From positions 1 to 52,904 of the IMG/VR virus record IMGVR_UViG_3300025585_000055: 52,904 nt of DNA, one strand, 5' to 3'. Every line of letters begins with the position of its first letter. Position 1 is the first letter of the stretch. Made by a program: the position numbers and the translations under genes. Under the pieces are notes generated by a model, which saw nothing but the letters and a program-made list of their open reading frames with translations, did not search any database and was not told where the DNA came from. Shown here piece after piece: positions 38,101 through 45,611 of this stretch. This DNA is from a virus.

Positions 38101-40629
38101 TCTCGGATGGGGGACTGGAAAGTAAAGAACCCTGATAAGTACGCGGCGATGACCGAGCTGTACTTTGGCGGGTCTCATGCACGAGTTGACCTGACTAAGC
38201 AGGAAAGTGACTACGCCGGTAACGCCGAGAAACTCGCTGCATACCGCAAGCTGAAGAAGCACTTTGACGCCCTTGGGCCGAGTGGGCAGGCAATCTATCG
38301 GCAGATGCGGGCTATCCATAACCGTCAGTTCAAGCAAATTTCTCAACAGGTGTTTGATCGGGTATACGCCGAAACAAAAGACAAAGATATGGCTACCCGC
38401 GTCAGGAACGCGTTCACCGAACAGATGCGCGAAAAGGGTCCGCTGGAAGGCTATGCACCGATGCTTCGCCCAAGCGGCAAGCACATGCTCAAGTACACCG
38501 ATAAAAACGGTGAGCCCGCGTTTGAGATATTCACGAACCCCAACGATCTGGCAGCTCGTCAACAGCAGCTCATCGAAGACGGGGTTAGCGAGAAAGACAT
38601 CAAGCCGTTCTTGGGTGCAAATCTGCAGACATTCGACGGCGTGGTTCCGTCCAGCTTCCTTGGGAAGCTCGTCACTACACTTAAAGAAGGTAAAGCCGAC
38701 GAAGCTCTTATCGAATCCGTGATGACCCTTGGCGTGGCGATGTCACCGACAAACGCGGTCATGGAGCGGTTGGCGTCAAGAAAAGAGATCGCAGGTTATG
38801 TGCGCGATCCGTTCTGGGCCTTCCAAGAGGGTACCGTCGGTCTCGGCCGCAAGCTAATCAATTTGGAGTACGGTGCCAAATTGAATAAAGAGCTGCGTGA
38901 TATGCAGGCTGCTAGAGAGAACGTTATCAACGACCCGACGGCACTGTCCATCGTCGAAGATGTCGAGAAACGCGCGCAGTACGCAGCAAACCCCAGTCAA
39001 AGCTGGTGGTCGAATCTGTTCACAACCGGCACATACGGCTGGACGCTGGGCTTCAACGTGTCTTCTGCGATAGTTGATATGTCGTCACTTGTGCTGGTCA
39101 CTGGCCCTTACCTGACGAAGACGTACGGGTTCAGAAAGACTCACCGTGCCATGATGGCAGCGGCGAAAGACATACTCGGCATGGGCACAACCGCTGACGT
39201 GGAAACACTGGTGACGCAAGGGTTGGAAGGCGACGCACTCAAGGAAGCGCTGGACACGCTTGGCGTGAAAAACCGCGACATGGTGCGAAGGAAGACCATA
39301 CCGTCGATGCTGAACATCGACTTCAACGATCCAGCGCAGCAGAAGAAGTACGGCTACCTTAAGCCGCTGGTGGACAAACTGCGAGAGGCCGGGCACTCCG
39401 AGCGGTACTCCGAACTGTCTGAATCGGCCGAGTTTGGTGAGAGTAATCGTCTGTCCAAATGGTCAGCGCGTATGGGTTTCATGATGAACGCCAGTGAGCG
39501 GTTCAAGCGAGAGACGGGCCTGAAAACGGCATACGACTTGGCGCTGTCCGAGTTCGGCGCGAATCCCACCGCGGAGCAAATGGTAGAGGCAGCACAGAAA
39601 GCCATGGACATGAGCCTGCTGCTCAACGGCGGGTCAACGGCAGTGACCGGTGCCCGGTTCCAGCAGAATGATATTGCCCGGATTGCGTTCATGTATCGCC
39701 GGTTTGCCGCGCTGCAGATGTACCTGCAAACAAAGACCGCATACGACGCCACCCTGAATGACGACCCCGATGTACGCAAGGCCGCCAGAAAGTTTGCAGC
39801 GTGGACCATGTTGACTTCAGCTGCGCTGGTCGGTGTCAAAGGGATGCCGATGATGGGGGCAGTTGCCGGCTTGTGGGCCATCTATGGTGCGATGTTCGGG
39901 GAAGAGGATGAGGACAACTCCTTGGACAACTTCCTGCGCACAAACTTGGACCCGATCGTCGTGGAAGGTATCCCGAACCTCCTGTTCAACGCCAACGTGG
40001 CCGGCCGAATGGAGATGACAAATCTGCTGATCCGGGACTCCAACCTGCCGAATGACGCGACGCTGGCGGATATTGTAATGGCGCACTTTGGTGGTCCGGC
40101 GTACGGTTCCATCAGCAGGGCTTATCGAGGCGCACAGTTGTTGGCAGACGGCGAAGTTCAGCGAGGGGTTGAAAGTATGCTCCCGGCGTCGTTCTCCAAC
40201 ATATTCAAGTCCGTGCGCTTCTTGTCTGAAGGTGCCATAGAGACGCTGCGCGGTGACGCTGTTACAGAGGTCAACCCGTTCGGCGCACTGGCGCAGGCGC
40301 TGGGTTTCGCCCCTGCCGATTACGCACGAGCCATGGACTTCAACGTCGCCGATTCCAATGCAGAGCGTCGGATCAAGAGCCGCAGAACGAGCCTGTACGA
40401 AGCGGTCTATACCGCATACCGAGTGGGGGATTCCTCCGGTGTTGCGCAAGCGATGCAGAAGATCATTGAGTTCAACCAGCGGTACCCCGAGTGGGCTATA
40501 ACGTCTGAAGGGTTGCGGCAGTCAGTCCGCGGTCGAGACAGAAACACTAGAGACATGGTCATGGGCAGGTTGCCCGATGCCAGAGTCCGTGACGCTACGC
40601 TGGAAAGAGCAGAGGATTGGGGCTTCTAA
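35161..40629 (+). CDS. Giant internal virion protein with zincin motif, 1822 aa
   Basis: Start ATG 35161. The N-terminus is helical, followed by a hydrophobic Gly/Ala segment (GSFLPLMATGALGLAGRAAA) near residues 125-145 and long Pro/Ala/Glu linkers. At H752-E753-F-I-H756 there is an HExxH zinc motif (VHEFIHAATV) with E797/E801 (YEFVAEAL) downstream as the likely third ligand, an arrangement known in zincin-type metalloproteases. The remaining 1000 residues are helical and resemble large polyvalent-type phage proteins. It is probably carried in the head and ejected. The protease could cut host proteins or open the cell wall. No lysozyme or transglycosylase motif is seen. It ends the late block. 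Confidence 0.75.
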   Translation: MATIRELEAALINADRAGDTQAATALAAEIDRLLGRVVPAAAPEPAPVERTFMGQAGELLKGIPRGAISLGETAAIGASALLPDEEESYLREIISGAAERAASPFQRKPGYEDSMAGTFGEVAGSFLPLMATGALGLAGRAAATGLAGAAGAGTARTRAEQGGATPEERAKATALGTAVGLSEVLVPFRILDNALDATAATTIFNRIKRAGITGGAEGAQEAAAEVAQNLIEKGLYDPEQGVFVGTGESFGYGAGVGGLVQGLFDLFVKDRSAAGAPPPAEEPTTLTEEQQQAGDLFPEELEAATSDEQMVAAAMARRQAQEENDLALREEDAEAAELQGQEQLDMFTPLTDADLDKAGVPKAAPVRKRVKGNPDAAKVKAELTTFAKNTNVTPEVAAAVTAVADSIPVAAPVVEEAAPAAEAPPIAPENTVEAVWANKDFDQPMFVYNEPPAIREGVQYSRARGPVETAPVVVEEAAQAPAAPVETVTPAEEAAAAEVAPMTPAKRLDLARLYSALSETPQQDVFFALKEIEAAGLNIEAMPTTTAVSAIRYVARGGDPKTIGAGATAPAPAVETTTPPEAPVETAPIATAEPAQATYPDQDIRSAAKELQLDDMPAKGKATQWLGNLRTSDPETYNRVVAQIEGPALNAVQPKREEAASIPANQRIMQLVEQGATPAQILRAITQDKDLPQALRDMAAQMLRVAPNINVPVISKRYDDPSVVGEYVHPSKGDEAIYLDPRAESVAQTFVHEFIHAATVNGIARGVPAGRRLKEMFDAYKAATPEADTYGLTNVYEFVAEALTNPKFQVELKSRNLKGAKKSYWDSFVDFVKNILGIQQRGPLEEILDLTKDLAVQQDKVWQAAEQALTDQTPAANVRFLNVQGAQLNSTSKPMKSKPVRETIAKVMGTTAGAATSNAARKVLTWGLPLPALNDYVQSYMRKKGAAYVPFADAMKRYTETAVKFEGAMREFVDSITAQISRMGDWKVKNPDKYAAMTELYFGGSHARVDLTKQESDYAGNAEKLAAYRKLKKHFDALGPSGQAIYRQMRAIHNRQFKQISQQVFDRVYAETKDKDMATRVRNAFTEQMREKGPLEGYAPMLRPSGKHMLKYTDKNGEPAFEIFTNPNDLAARQQQLIEDGVSEKDIKPFLGANLQTFDGVVPSSFLGKLVTTLKEGKADEALIESVMTLGVAMSPTNAVMERLASRKEIAGYVRDPFWAFQEGTVGLGRKLINLEYGAKLNKELRDMQAARENVINDPTALSIVEDVEKRAQYAANPSQSWWSNLFTTGTYGWTLGFNVSSAIVDMSSLVLVTGPYLTKTYGFRKTHRAMMAAAKDILGMGTTADVETLVTQGLEGDALKEALDTLGVKNRDMVRRKTIPSMLNIDFNDPAQQKKYGYLKPLVDKLREAGHSERYSELSESAEFGESNRLSKWSARMGFMMNASERFKRETGLKTAYDLALSEFGANPTAEQMVEAAQKAMDMSLLLNGGSTAVTGARFQQNDIARIAFMYRRFAALQMYLQTKTAYDATLNDDPDVRKAARKFAAWTMLTSAALVGVKGMPMMGAVAGLWAIYGAMFGEEDEDNSLDNFLRTNLDPIVVEGIPNLLFNANVAGRMEMTNLLIRDSNLPNDATLADIVMAHFGGPAYGSISRAYRGAQLLADGEVQRGVESMLPASFSNIFKSVRFLSEGAIETLRGDAVTEVNPFGALAQALGFAPADYARAMDFNVADSNAERRIKSRRTSLYEAVYTAYRVGDSSGVAQAMQKIIEFNQRYPEWAITSEGLRQSVRGRDRNTRDMVMGRLPDARVRDATLERAEDWGF

Positions 40630-40633
40630 AAAT

Positions 40634-40669
40634 ACCCCGGCAGCATTAAGGGAGTTTGTCTGCCGGGGT
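40634..40669 (-). terminator. Terminator of the leftward replication operon
   Basis: Inverted repeat ACCCCGGCAG ... CTGCCGGGGT with a 16-base loop. On the minus strand it is followed by ATTTTT. On the plus strand the 3' flank is TCCGTAAG, without a T run. It therefore ends leftward transcripts at the junction with the convergent late block, and only weakly, if at all, the rightward ones. Confidence 0.75.
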
Positions 40670-40697
40670 TCCGTAAGTAACAACCGTGGCAAGTCTA

Positions 40698-40901
40698 TCA
40701 GGCCAGTCGCCAGAATCGAACCCCTTGCAGTTTATTCTCCACCCGGCAGCGGTGATCGCAGACCCAGCCTTTGCTTTGTGCAATCTCGTAAAACTGCGCC
40801 ACGGCTTCCACCATGTCAATGCAAGGGACGAACACGGAGCATCCGGGGTCAAAGGTTTTCCAGTTCACCACCATGCGTAAACCGTCGGGGGCCAAGTCCA
40901 T
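40698..40901 (-). CDS. Small conserved phage protein, 67 aa
   Basis: Start ATG 40901-40899, a little after the stop of the primase-helicase gene; the frame could begin at 40958, but that would overlap the large gene. The compact sequence (GLRMVVNWKTFDPGCSVFVP, then QFYEIAQSKGW and a final GVRFWRLA) is beta-alpha-beta and matches a small protein family often beside phage replication genes. It has four Cys. Function unknown. Confidence 0.7.
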   Translation of the reverse strand: MDLAPDGLRMVVNWKTFDPGCSVFVPCIDMVEAVAQFYEIAQSKGWVCDHRCRVENKLQGVRFWRLA

Positions 40902-40917
40902 GGCAACCCCGCGGTGC

Positions 40918-43800
40918 TCATTCTTCCTCGGTTTTCTGGGCGTTATTGACGACTTCATCTTCAGTCCCTGCGTCGCTAAGCCACGACGCTCCCTGCAGCA
41001 TAAGCACGCTCACCGGCGGCAGATTCAACTTTGTGCCTTTACCCATGCGCTTGGAAACCACCTTCGCGCCGCACGGCATGGTGCGCAGCTCTCGAATCAC
41101 CCCGTTATAGTCGATCTGTCTGTCTGCACACCATGCCCTGAAAGGCTTTGGCATCAAGTACAGCGTGTTGCTGTCGGTCTCCAACCGGCCGAGCAGCGCG
41201 ACGCGAGGCATTGCTTCCGGCACAACCAGATGGTCCAGCACATCTGCCCGACTACTATTATCGGCACGGCCGTCGCTTGAATCCCGGATTCGCAGGAAGT
41301 CGTTCACGTTGGCATAGAAATAGTCGCTGACCACTTGCGTGGCGTCGTGGTTGTACATATTGACGTCTTCTTCCTTGTACTCGCGCAGGTAGTTCACCAC
41401 CCAGTCAATCAGCGCTTTGACATCGTATTTTATGTACTTGAGGCGCTTGGCAATCAGTAGCCCTGTAATCACGCACGCAGCTTGCGCTGACCAGAATCGG
41501 TTTTGCGCAGTGAGCCCGGCACGGGCATCGATGCTCATCTGAACGCTGACCAGCAGCTTCTGGATTTCGTCGACGTTGTTCATGATGTACTGCAGGTACG
41601 GTATCGCCGCGTGCCCGAAGTGCAGCTCGATGGATTTTGCCAGCGCATCGGTGTCGTGCTTGGCAAGGTTCTTTTTCTGCGGAGAGAACTCCAGCACACG
41701 TTGCATCTCTGCCTTCGGTGCGTCCTTGTAGGAGTTCACCTTGGAGATGAGGCTGGCGTTGCCGGTTGTGACGCAGATGAAGCTCCATGGGTCCCCGCGC
41801 CAGCGGGATGAGTTAGCACCTTGGGCCAATCGGCCGCGCTGCTTACCGCTGGGAATCTGGTAGATAAAATCGCTGGTGTCCTTCGGGTGCATATTGGTCA
41901 ACTCGTCGCAATAAAGCGGCAAGTCCTTGATGACCTCTGCGTAGTTCATCTTGTCGTTGTAAGTATCACGCTCGAACTTCACGAACTTCGCCGGGTCGGC
42001 CCACAGACTGGCGGCTGCCAGCAGCGCCGTGGTCTTACCGTAACCTGAGTCCTTGGTGTGAAAGTGGAAGATTGACCCCTTGATAGCTGTCATCTTGGTC
42101 AACACAGAGCCGAATGCTGTGCCAATAATGTATTGGTACGACTCAAACCCCGGCTTGTTGAAGAACTCCAAATTATTCTTCCATTCGTCCATAGCCCCCT
42201 GCGGTTCAAACATTGGGAAGAAGTGGGACGTCTTGCTCGATGGTGCGTTAAGCTCCACACGGTCCGGCAGCACGCGGGCGCGACCCAGCGTAAAGCTGGA
42301 AAACTCATCGTCAGTCCAGCCGAATTGTCTGCGGCTCAAGTCCGCAGCGGAAGTGTGCTCCAGATTGGAGACCCATTTTATAACGTAACTCATTAATGCC
42401 TCCCAGTGTGCGGTTGTGGCAACCGCCACGCTGTTTCTCGACAGGTACTTTCGCAGCTCGTCCCGAGCCGTCGCCGCGTACATAGGCACCGTAAACTCTT
42501 TCACTCCGTCATACGGCAGGTGCACCCGTATCACAATTGACGCGCCTTCCTCGGGGTCTTCCACGCGTCGCAGAACATACAGATCGTGCTCATACACCAG
42601 CATTTCAACTGCATCCCCTTCCCGGTTCTCGGTCTCGATGTACACGCCGCCGTTCTTTCCGCGGAAGTAAGGGGCAGGGTATTTAGGTATTGTGTACGCC
42701 TGCAGTTCAACAGTCTTCATCTGCTCAGGGCGGTCAAACACAACGTTATCTTCGTCCTGCGCCCGAATAATCTCCTTGCCCAGCTGAATCGGCGACGTCA
42801 GTTTGCCGTTGTTGGGGCACTTATCACAAAGCCCGGGGTTCATGCTGTCAAATGTCGCGCAGTGATAGGGGCCTGCGGTCAGCTTGGCTTTCTTCTGAGT
42901 CTCCTCCGGGTCGTACTTCGGGTGCTTGCGAGAGATAATGTGAATAGCTTTGTCGCCGTCCACGCAGTTCACCGCAATAGACAGCCCGCCACGCCACAGC
43001 GGCTCTTCGACGTCTGCTTGGTTTGTTGTGATGTTGACCAGTTGCAGGCAGCCGCGCCCCTTGGCGCTCTTCTCAAGAATGGTTTTGAATCGGCTGGTGG
43101 CATTTCCCATCAGGGACGCCATCATGGGGTCAGCTGCGTTTGTACGCGCCTTCTTCGGCGGCACCTCGCCTTCTGGCACGTAGTGATCCAGAATCGCTTT
43201 GAACTTATCCAGCGACATCGCCGGCTCTAAATCCGCAAGCACCGCTACGTTCTTCGGCGGGCTGTCCTTATGGTTACGTGTCCCCGGGCAGCGCAGCACC
43301 CGTGCGCAGTCAGCCGGTACAACCGGGTCAATGTTAAGCCCGTGGTTCATGCACATTTGCTTGAAGCGAAGCGCGAGCGGGTGCCACTCCCTCTTCGGCA
43401 TGTCCTCGTCCATTGCCCAGTACACGTGCAGCCCGCGACCGGAGTTCACCATCGTGGGTTTCGGAAGCTGGTGTGTTTGGCAGAACACGCGCACGGCCTT
43501 TACCGCCGCTTGCTGTGTCGGAAAACCTTTGTCGCCTTTGTCCTTGCCACAGTCCAGATCAAGAAAAAACGAGCGCAGCTTCTCTGCGTTATCCGCGGTA
43601 CGTTTACCCTCGGAAAGAAAAGACGCCAACGCGAAGTACACGTCGTGGTCGGTTTCATCAAGCTCCTGTGCGTATTCCCCCATGTCTGCAAGAGACGAAA
43701 AGAACTTTTGCGTGAGCTGCTTTTGACCGGCCTTGACGGCAAATATGCAGTAGTGCTGCCCCTCGGCGAGCACATGTTCTAAGAATTTTAGTGCGCCCAT
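40918..43800 (-). CDS. Primase-helicase (AEP primase plus DUF927-type ATPase)
   Basis: 960 aa from ATG 43800; upstream codons to 43863 lack a start site. The N-terminal archaeo-eukaryotic primase domain has the metal-binding pair in FFLDLDCG (D81, D83) and the active-site basic motif SGRGLHVYW (H125). Cys-rich segments follow near residue 320 (LCDKCPNNG). The C-terminal ATPase has Walker A SGYGKTT, Walker B LPLYCDELTN and a sensor-like RGRLAQGANSSRWRG, as in DUF927/SF3-like phage helicases. It would unwind DNA and make primers for the family B polymerase. One protein thus covers both jobs that T7 gp4 does with unrelated domains. Confidence 0.85.
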   Translation of the reverse strand: MGALKFLEHVLAEGQHYCIFAVKAGQKQLTQKFFSSLADMGEYAQELDETDHDVYFALASFLSEGKRTADNAEKLRSFFLDLDCGKDKGDKGFPTQQAAVKAVRVFCQTHQLPKPTMVNSGRGLHVYWAMDEDMPKREWHPLALRFKQMCMNHGLNIDPVVPADCARVLRCPGTRNHKDSPPKNVAVLADLEPAMSLDKFKAILDHYVPEGEVPPKKARTNAADPMMASLMGNATSRFKTILEKSAKGRGCLQLVNITTNQADVEEPLWRGGLSIAVNCVDGDKAIHIISRKHPKYDPEETQKKAKLTAGPYHCATFDSMNPGLCDKCPNNGKLTSPIQLGKEIIRAQDEDNVVFDRPEQMKTVELQAYTIPKYPAPYFRGKNGGVYIETENREGDAVEMLVYEHDLYVLRRVEDPEEGASIVIRVHLPYDGVKEFTVPMYAATARDELRKYLSRNSVAVATTAHWEALMSYVIKWVSNLEHTSAADLSRRQFGWTDDEFSSFTLGRARVLPDRVELNAPSSKTSHFFPMFEPQGAMDEWKNNLEFFNKPGFESYQYIIGTAFGSVLTKMTAIKGSIFHFHTKDSGYGKTTALLAAASLWADPAKFVKFERDTYNDKMNYAEVIKDLPLYCDELTNMHPKDTSDFIYQIPSGKQRGRLAQGANSSRWRGDPWSFICVTTGNASLISKVNSYKDAPKAEMQRVLEFSPQKKNLAKHDTDALAKSIELHFGHAAIPYLQYIMNNVDEIQKLLVSVQMSIDARAGLTAQNRFWSAQAACVITGLLIAKRLKYIKYDVKALIDWVVNYLREYKEEDVNMYNHDATQVVSDYFYANVNDFLRIRDSSDGRADNSSRADVLDHLVVPEAMPRVALLGRLETDSNTLYLMPKPFRAWCADRQIDYNGVIRELRTMPCGAKVVSKRMGKGTKLNLPPVSVLMLQGASWLSDAGTEDEVVNNAQKTEEE

Positions 43801-43813
43801 ATCCCACCAGCGA

Positions 43814-43847
43814 TCTCTAGAGACGACAAGGGGCGCCGGAGCGCCCC
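43814..43847 (-). promoter_or_regulatory. Leader hairpin and palindrome before the primase-helicase gene
   Basis: GGGGCGC-TCCG-GCGCCCC stem (43830-43847) in the 76-base gap after the SSB-like gene, then a perfect TCTCTAGAGA palindrome (43814-43823) just before the ribosome site (GGTGGGAT). The stem has only two T's after it, so it is an attenuator at most. The pair may lower primase output relative to the SSB-like protein. Confidence 0.5.
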
Positions 43848-43876
43848 CGCCTAAAGTATGCACAGTCTATTTGGGA

Positions 43877-44884
43877 TTAGTCGTCCCACTCACCCAGCAA
43901 GTCGTCGAGCTCACCCGCGGGTTCGTCTTTTGGCACGGGCTTCTTGGAGCTGCGCACCACCGGCTCGTCGTCTTCCTCAACCACCGGAGCAGCTTTCTTC
44001 TTCGGTGCTGGCGCTTCGTCTTCATCTTCCTCGACTACCGGGGCAGGTTTCTTCTTGGCTTTCGGCGCAGGCGCTTCTTCATCGTCTTCAACTACCGGGG
44101 CAGCCTTTTTGGCCGCAGGCTTTGCGGAAGACCCGGAGGTTTTGTCGCCGTCAAACGCACCGACAGTCATCGTGATAGCGTCCTTGGCTTCCTTGGAGTC
44201 ACGCATCTCCAGCGCGATTTCGAGCTCTTCTTGATCCAACGGGCGCACCGCGCTGAAGGACAGCTTAGGCTGTTCGCTGGAAACATCGAACTTCATGCGG
44301 GTGACCACGGAAATAGCGTGCACAGAGTTTGCGGCCAAGAACTTGCCGTATGCCTGCAGGCCCATCTTGCCGTCCTTGCCGTCGCCGAACACGCTGGTGG
44401 CAGGGAGCTGCAGCTGGTACACCTCTTTCTTCTCAACTTCACCATCAAGCAGCACTGCAACGCGCTGGGAGAATCGGCACGCACGGGACTCGCCCTGACC
44501 GGAACCCTTGATATTGTTTGGGCAGGTCATGCACTTGTCGCTCTGGCGCTGGTCTTCCGGCACAGCTGCGTCTGGCTTCTGAGTATCAGAGGACCAGCAG
44601 GTGGGGGGAACAGCTTGTGCTTTGGGGTCGTACGCCCCTTCGTAGTATTGACGGGACACCGGCGCAGCGTTCACCAGAATTACATCCAGTGCGCGATCTT
44701 CACTGACGTAGACTTCTTCGCCGTTCACCACCTGACGAAACGCCTTACCCTTGATAGAGATTCGACGGTTACCCGCGCCGCCGCTGCCACCGCCTGCGAT
44801 GGTCTTAGTGATGCTGTCTTCAAAGCCTGCCGGCATGGCTGGCAGCTTGAATTTCTTGCCTTCAAACAATGTTACGTTGCTCAT
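43877..44884 (-). CDS. Putative single-stranded DNA-binding protein with acidic tail, 335 aa
   Basis: Start ATG 44884 with GAGG. Residues 40-250 are a beta-rich core that holds four Cys in a zinc-like set: C96, C118, C121, C136 (KCMTCPNN and SRACRFSQ). The C-terminal 80 residues alternate acidic and basic blocks with a repeated APVVEEDEDEAPAPKKK unit, and the protein ends GELDDLLGEWDD. An acidic, aromatic-ended C-tail is the mark of phage SSBs (T7 gp2.5, T4 gp32) that recruit replication enzymes. T4 gp32 also binds zinc. It lies next to the primase-helicase. SSB identity is inferred, not proven by a known domain. Confidence 0.68.
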   Translation of the reverse strand: MSNVTLFEGKKFKLPAMPAGFEDSITKTIAGGGSGGAGNRRISIKGKAFRQVVNGEEVYVSEDRALDVILVNAAPVSRQYYEGAYDPKAQAVPPTCWSSDTQKPDAAVPEDQRQSDKCMTCPNNIKGSGQGESRACRFSQRVAVLLDGEVEKKEVYQLQLPATSVFGDGKDGKMGLQAYGKFLAANSVHAISVVTRMKFDVSSEQPKLSFSAVRPLDQEELEIALEMRDSKEAKDAITMTVGAFDGDKTSGSSAKPAAKKAAPVVEDDEEAPAPKAKKKPAPVVEEDEDEAPAPKKKAAPVVEEDDEPVVRSSKKPVPKDEPAGELDDLLGEWDD

Positions 44885-44911
44885 ACTATCCTCTGCGTTT
44901 TGGTTTGGTTG

Positions 44912-45136
44912 TTACAAGTCGAGTTCAAGTTGTTTGCGCCCTTCGGCATTGTCGGCGCTAAGGTGGTCGCGTACCTTATCATAGTCAAACCGGTATGTGG
45001 TTCGATTGTCGCCGGGAACAGCAATGTACGAACTCTTTGGTATGACACCGCTTTCCATCCAGTTTCTTATGGTAACCGTGGAAACTTGCAGGCGTTCCGC
45101 CAGCTCGCCGATCCTGATAAGGTTGTTGCTATTCAT
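44912..45136 (-). CDS. Excisionase/MerR-type HTH protein, 74 aa
   Basis: Start ATG 45136 with GGAG; its start overlaps the upstream stop (TGATG). The N-terminus RIGELAERLQVSTVTIRNWM is a winged helix-turn-helix of the MerR/excisionase class, followed by a wing-like NRTTYRFDYDKVRDHL and an acidic end. It should bind DNA, likely as a dimer. It is the only clear small regulator in the window, so it is a candidate to bind the left-end palindromes or to control the replication operon. No test is possible here. Confidence 0.75.
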   Translation of the reverse strand: MNSNNLIRIGELAERLQVSTVTIRNWMESGVIPKSSYIAVPGDNRTTYRFDYDKVRDHLSADNAEGRKQLELDL

Positions 45137-45552
45137 CACTTTCTCCGAATGCTAATCTGGTATTTCGTTTCGGTGTTGAGGCCGGGCGGCAACACGTCGG
45201 GGTTCTCTTCCAAGAACTGTTTCATGTTGCCTTGGTGCAGGCGCTTCTCAAGCAAGTCTGGAACTTGGTGCTCAAGCACGAAAGCGTGCATCGACGCCCA
45301 GTCATTCGTCCAGTAGTTTGTTGAGGTGGTGCGGTAGAACAGGCCAGACTTGGTGCGTGCGCCTTCCACACCGTGCTCCTTGCAGTACTCCAGCAACGCG
45401 TTTTTTACCAGCGCCATTTGATCTGCAAGTTCTTTGGTTTGGTCTTTATACGCGGCGGTCAGCTCGTCGTTCTTCTCTTTCATTTTGAGATAGACCCGAA
45501 CCAGTTTGGTCAGCTTTGGGTCTTCAGTCTCAACGGTTTTTTCGGCAGACAT
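45136..45552 (-). CDS. Conserved phage hypothetical protein, 138 aa
   Basis: Start ATG 45552 with GGAGG. The N-terminal half is a coiled coil (LTKLVRVYLKMKEKNDELTA, QTKELADQMALVKNALLEYC). The C-terminal half is a compact domain (GLFYRTTSTNYWTNDWASMH) ending in a strand TKYQISIRRK. The layout is familiar from phage replication operons, where such proteins have no assigned function. It follows the only sizeable gap in the operon and may have its own promoter. Confidence 0.7.
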   Translation of the reverse strand: MSAEKTVETEDPKLTKLVRVYLKMKEKNDELTAAYKDQTKELADQMALVKNALLEYCKEHGVEGARTKSGLFYRTTSTNYWTNDWASMHAFVLEHQVPDLLEKRLHQGNMKQFLEENPDVLPPGLNTETKYQISIRRK

Positions 45553-45582
45553 CTCGGCCTCCAGTGGTTGTTTGTGCTACCC

Positions 45583-45611
45583 ACTGTACTACCCTTATTT
45601 TTACTACGCAA
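45583..45611 (-). promoter_or_regulatory. Possible internal promoter before the 138-aa gene
   Basis: On the minus strand TTGCGT (45606-45611), a 17-bp spacer and TACAGT (45583-45588). It lies at the end of the helicase gene in the 51-base gap, and would drive the 138-aa, HTH, SSB-like and primase-helicase genes. Both boxes are imperfect. Confidence 0.35.
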
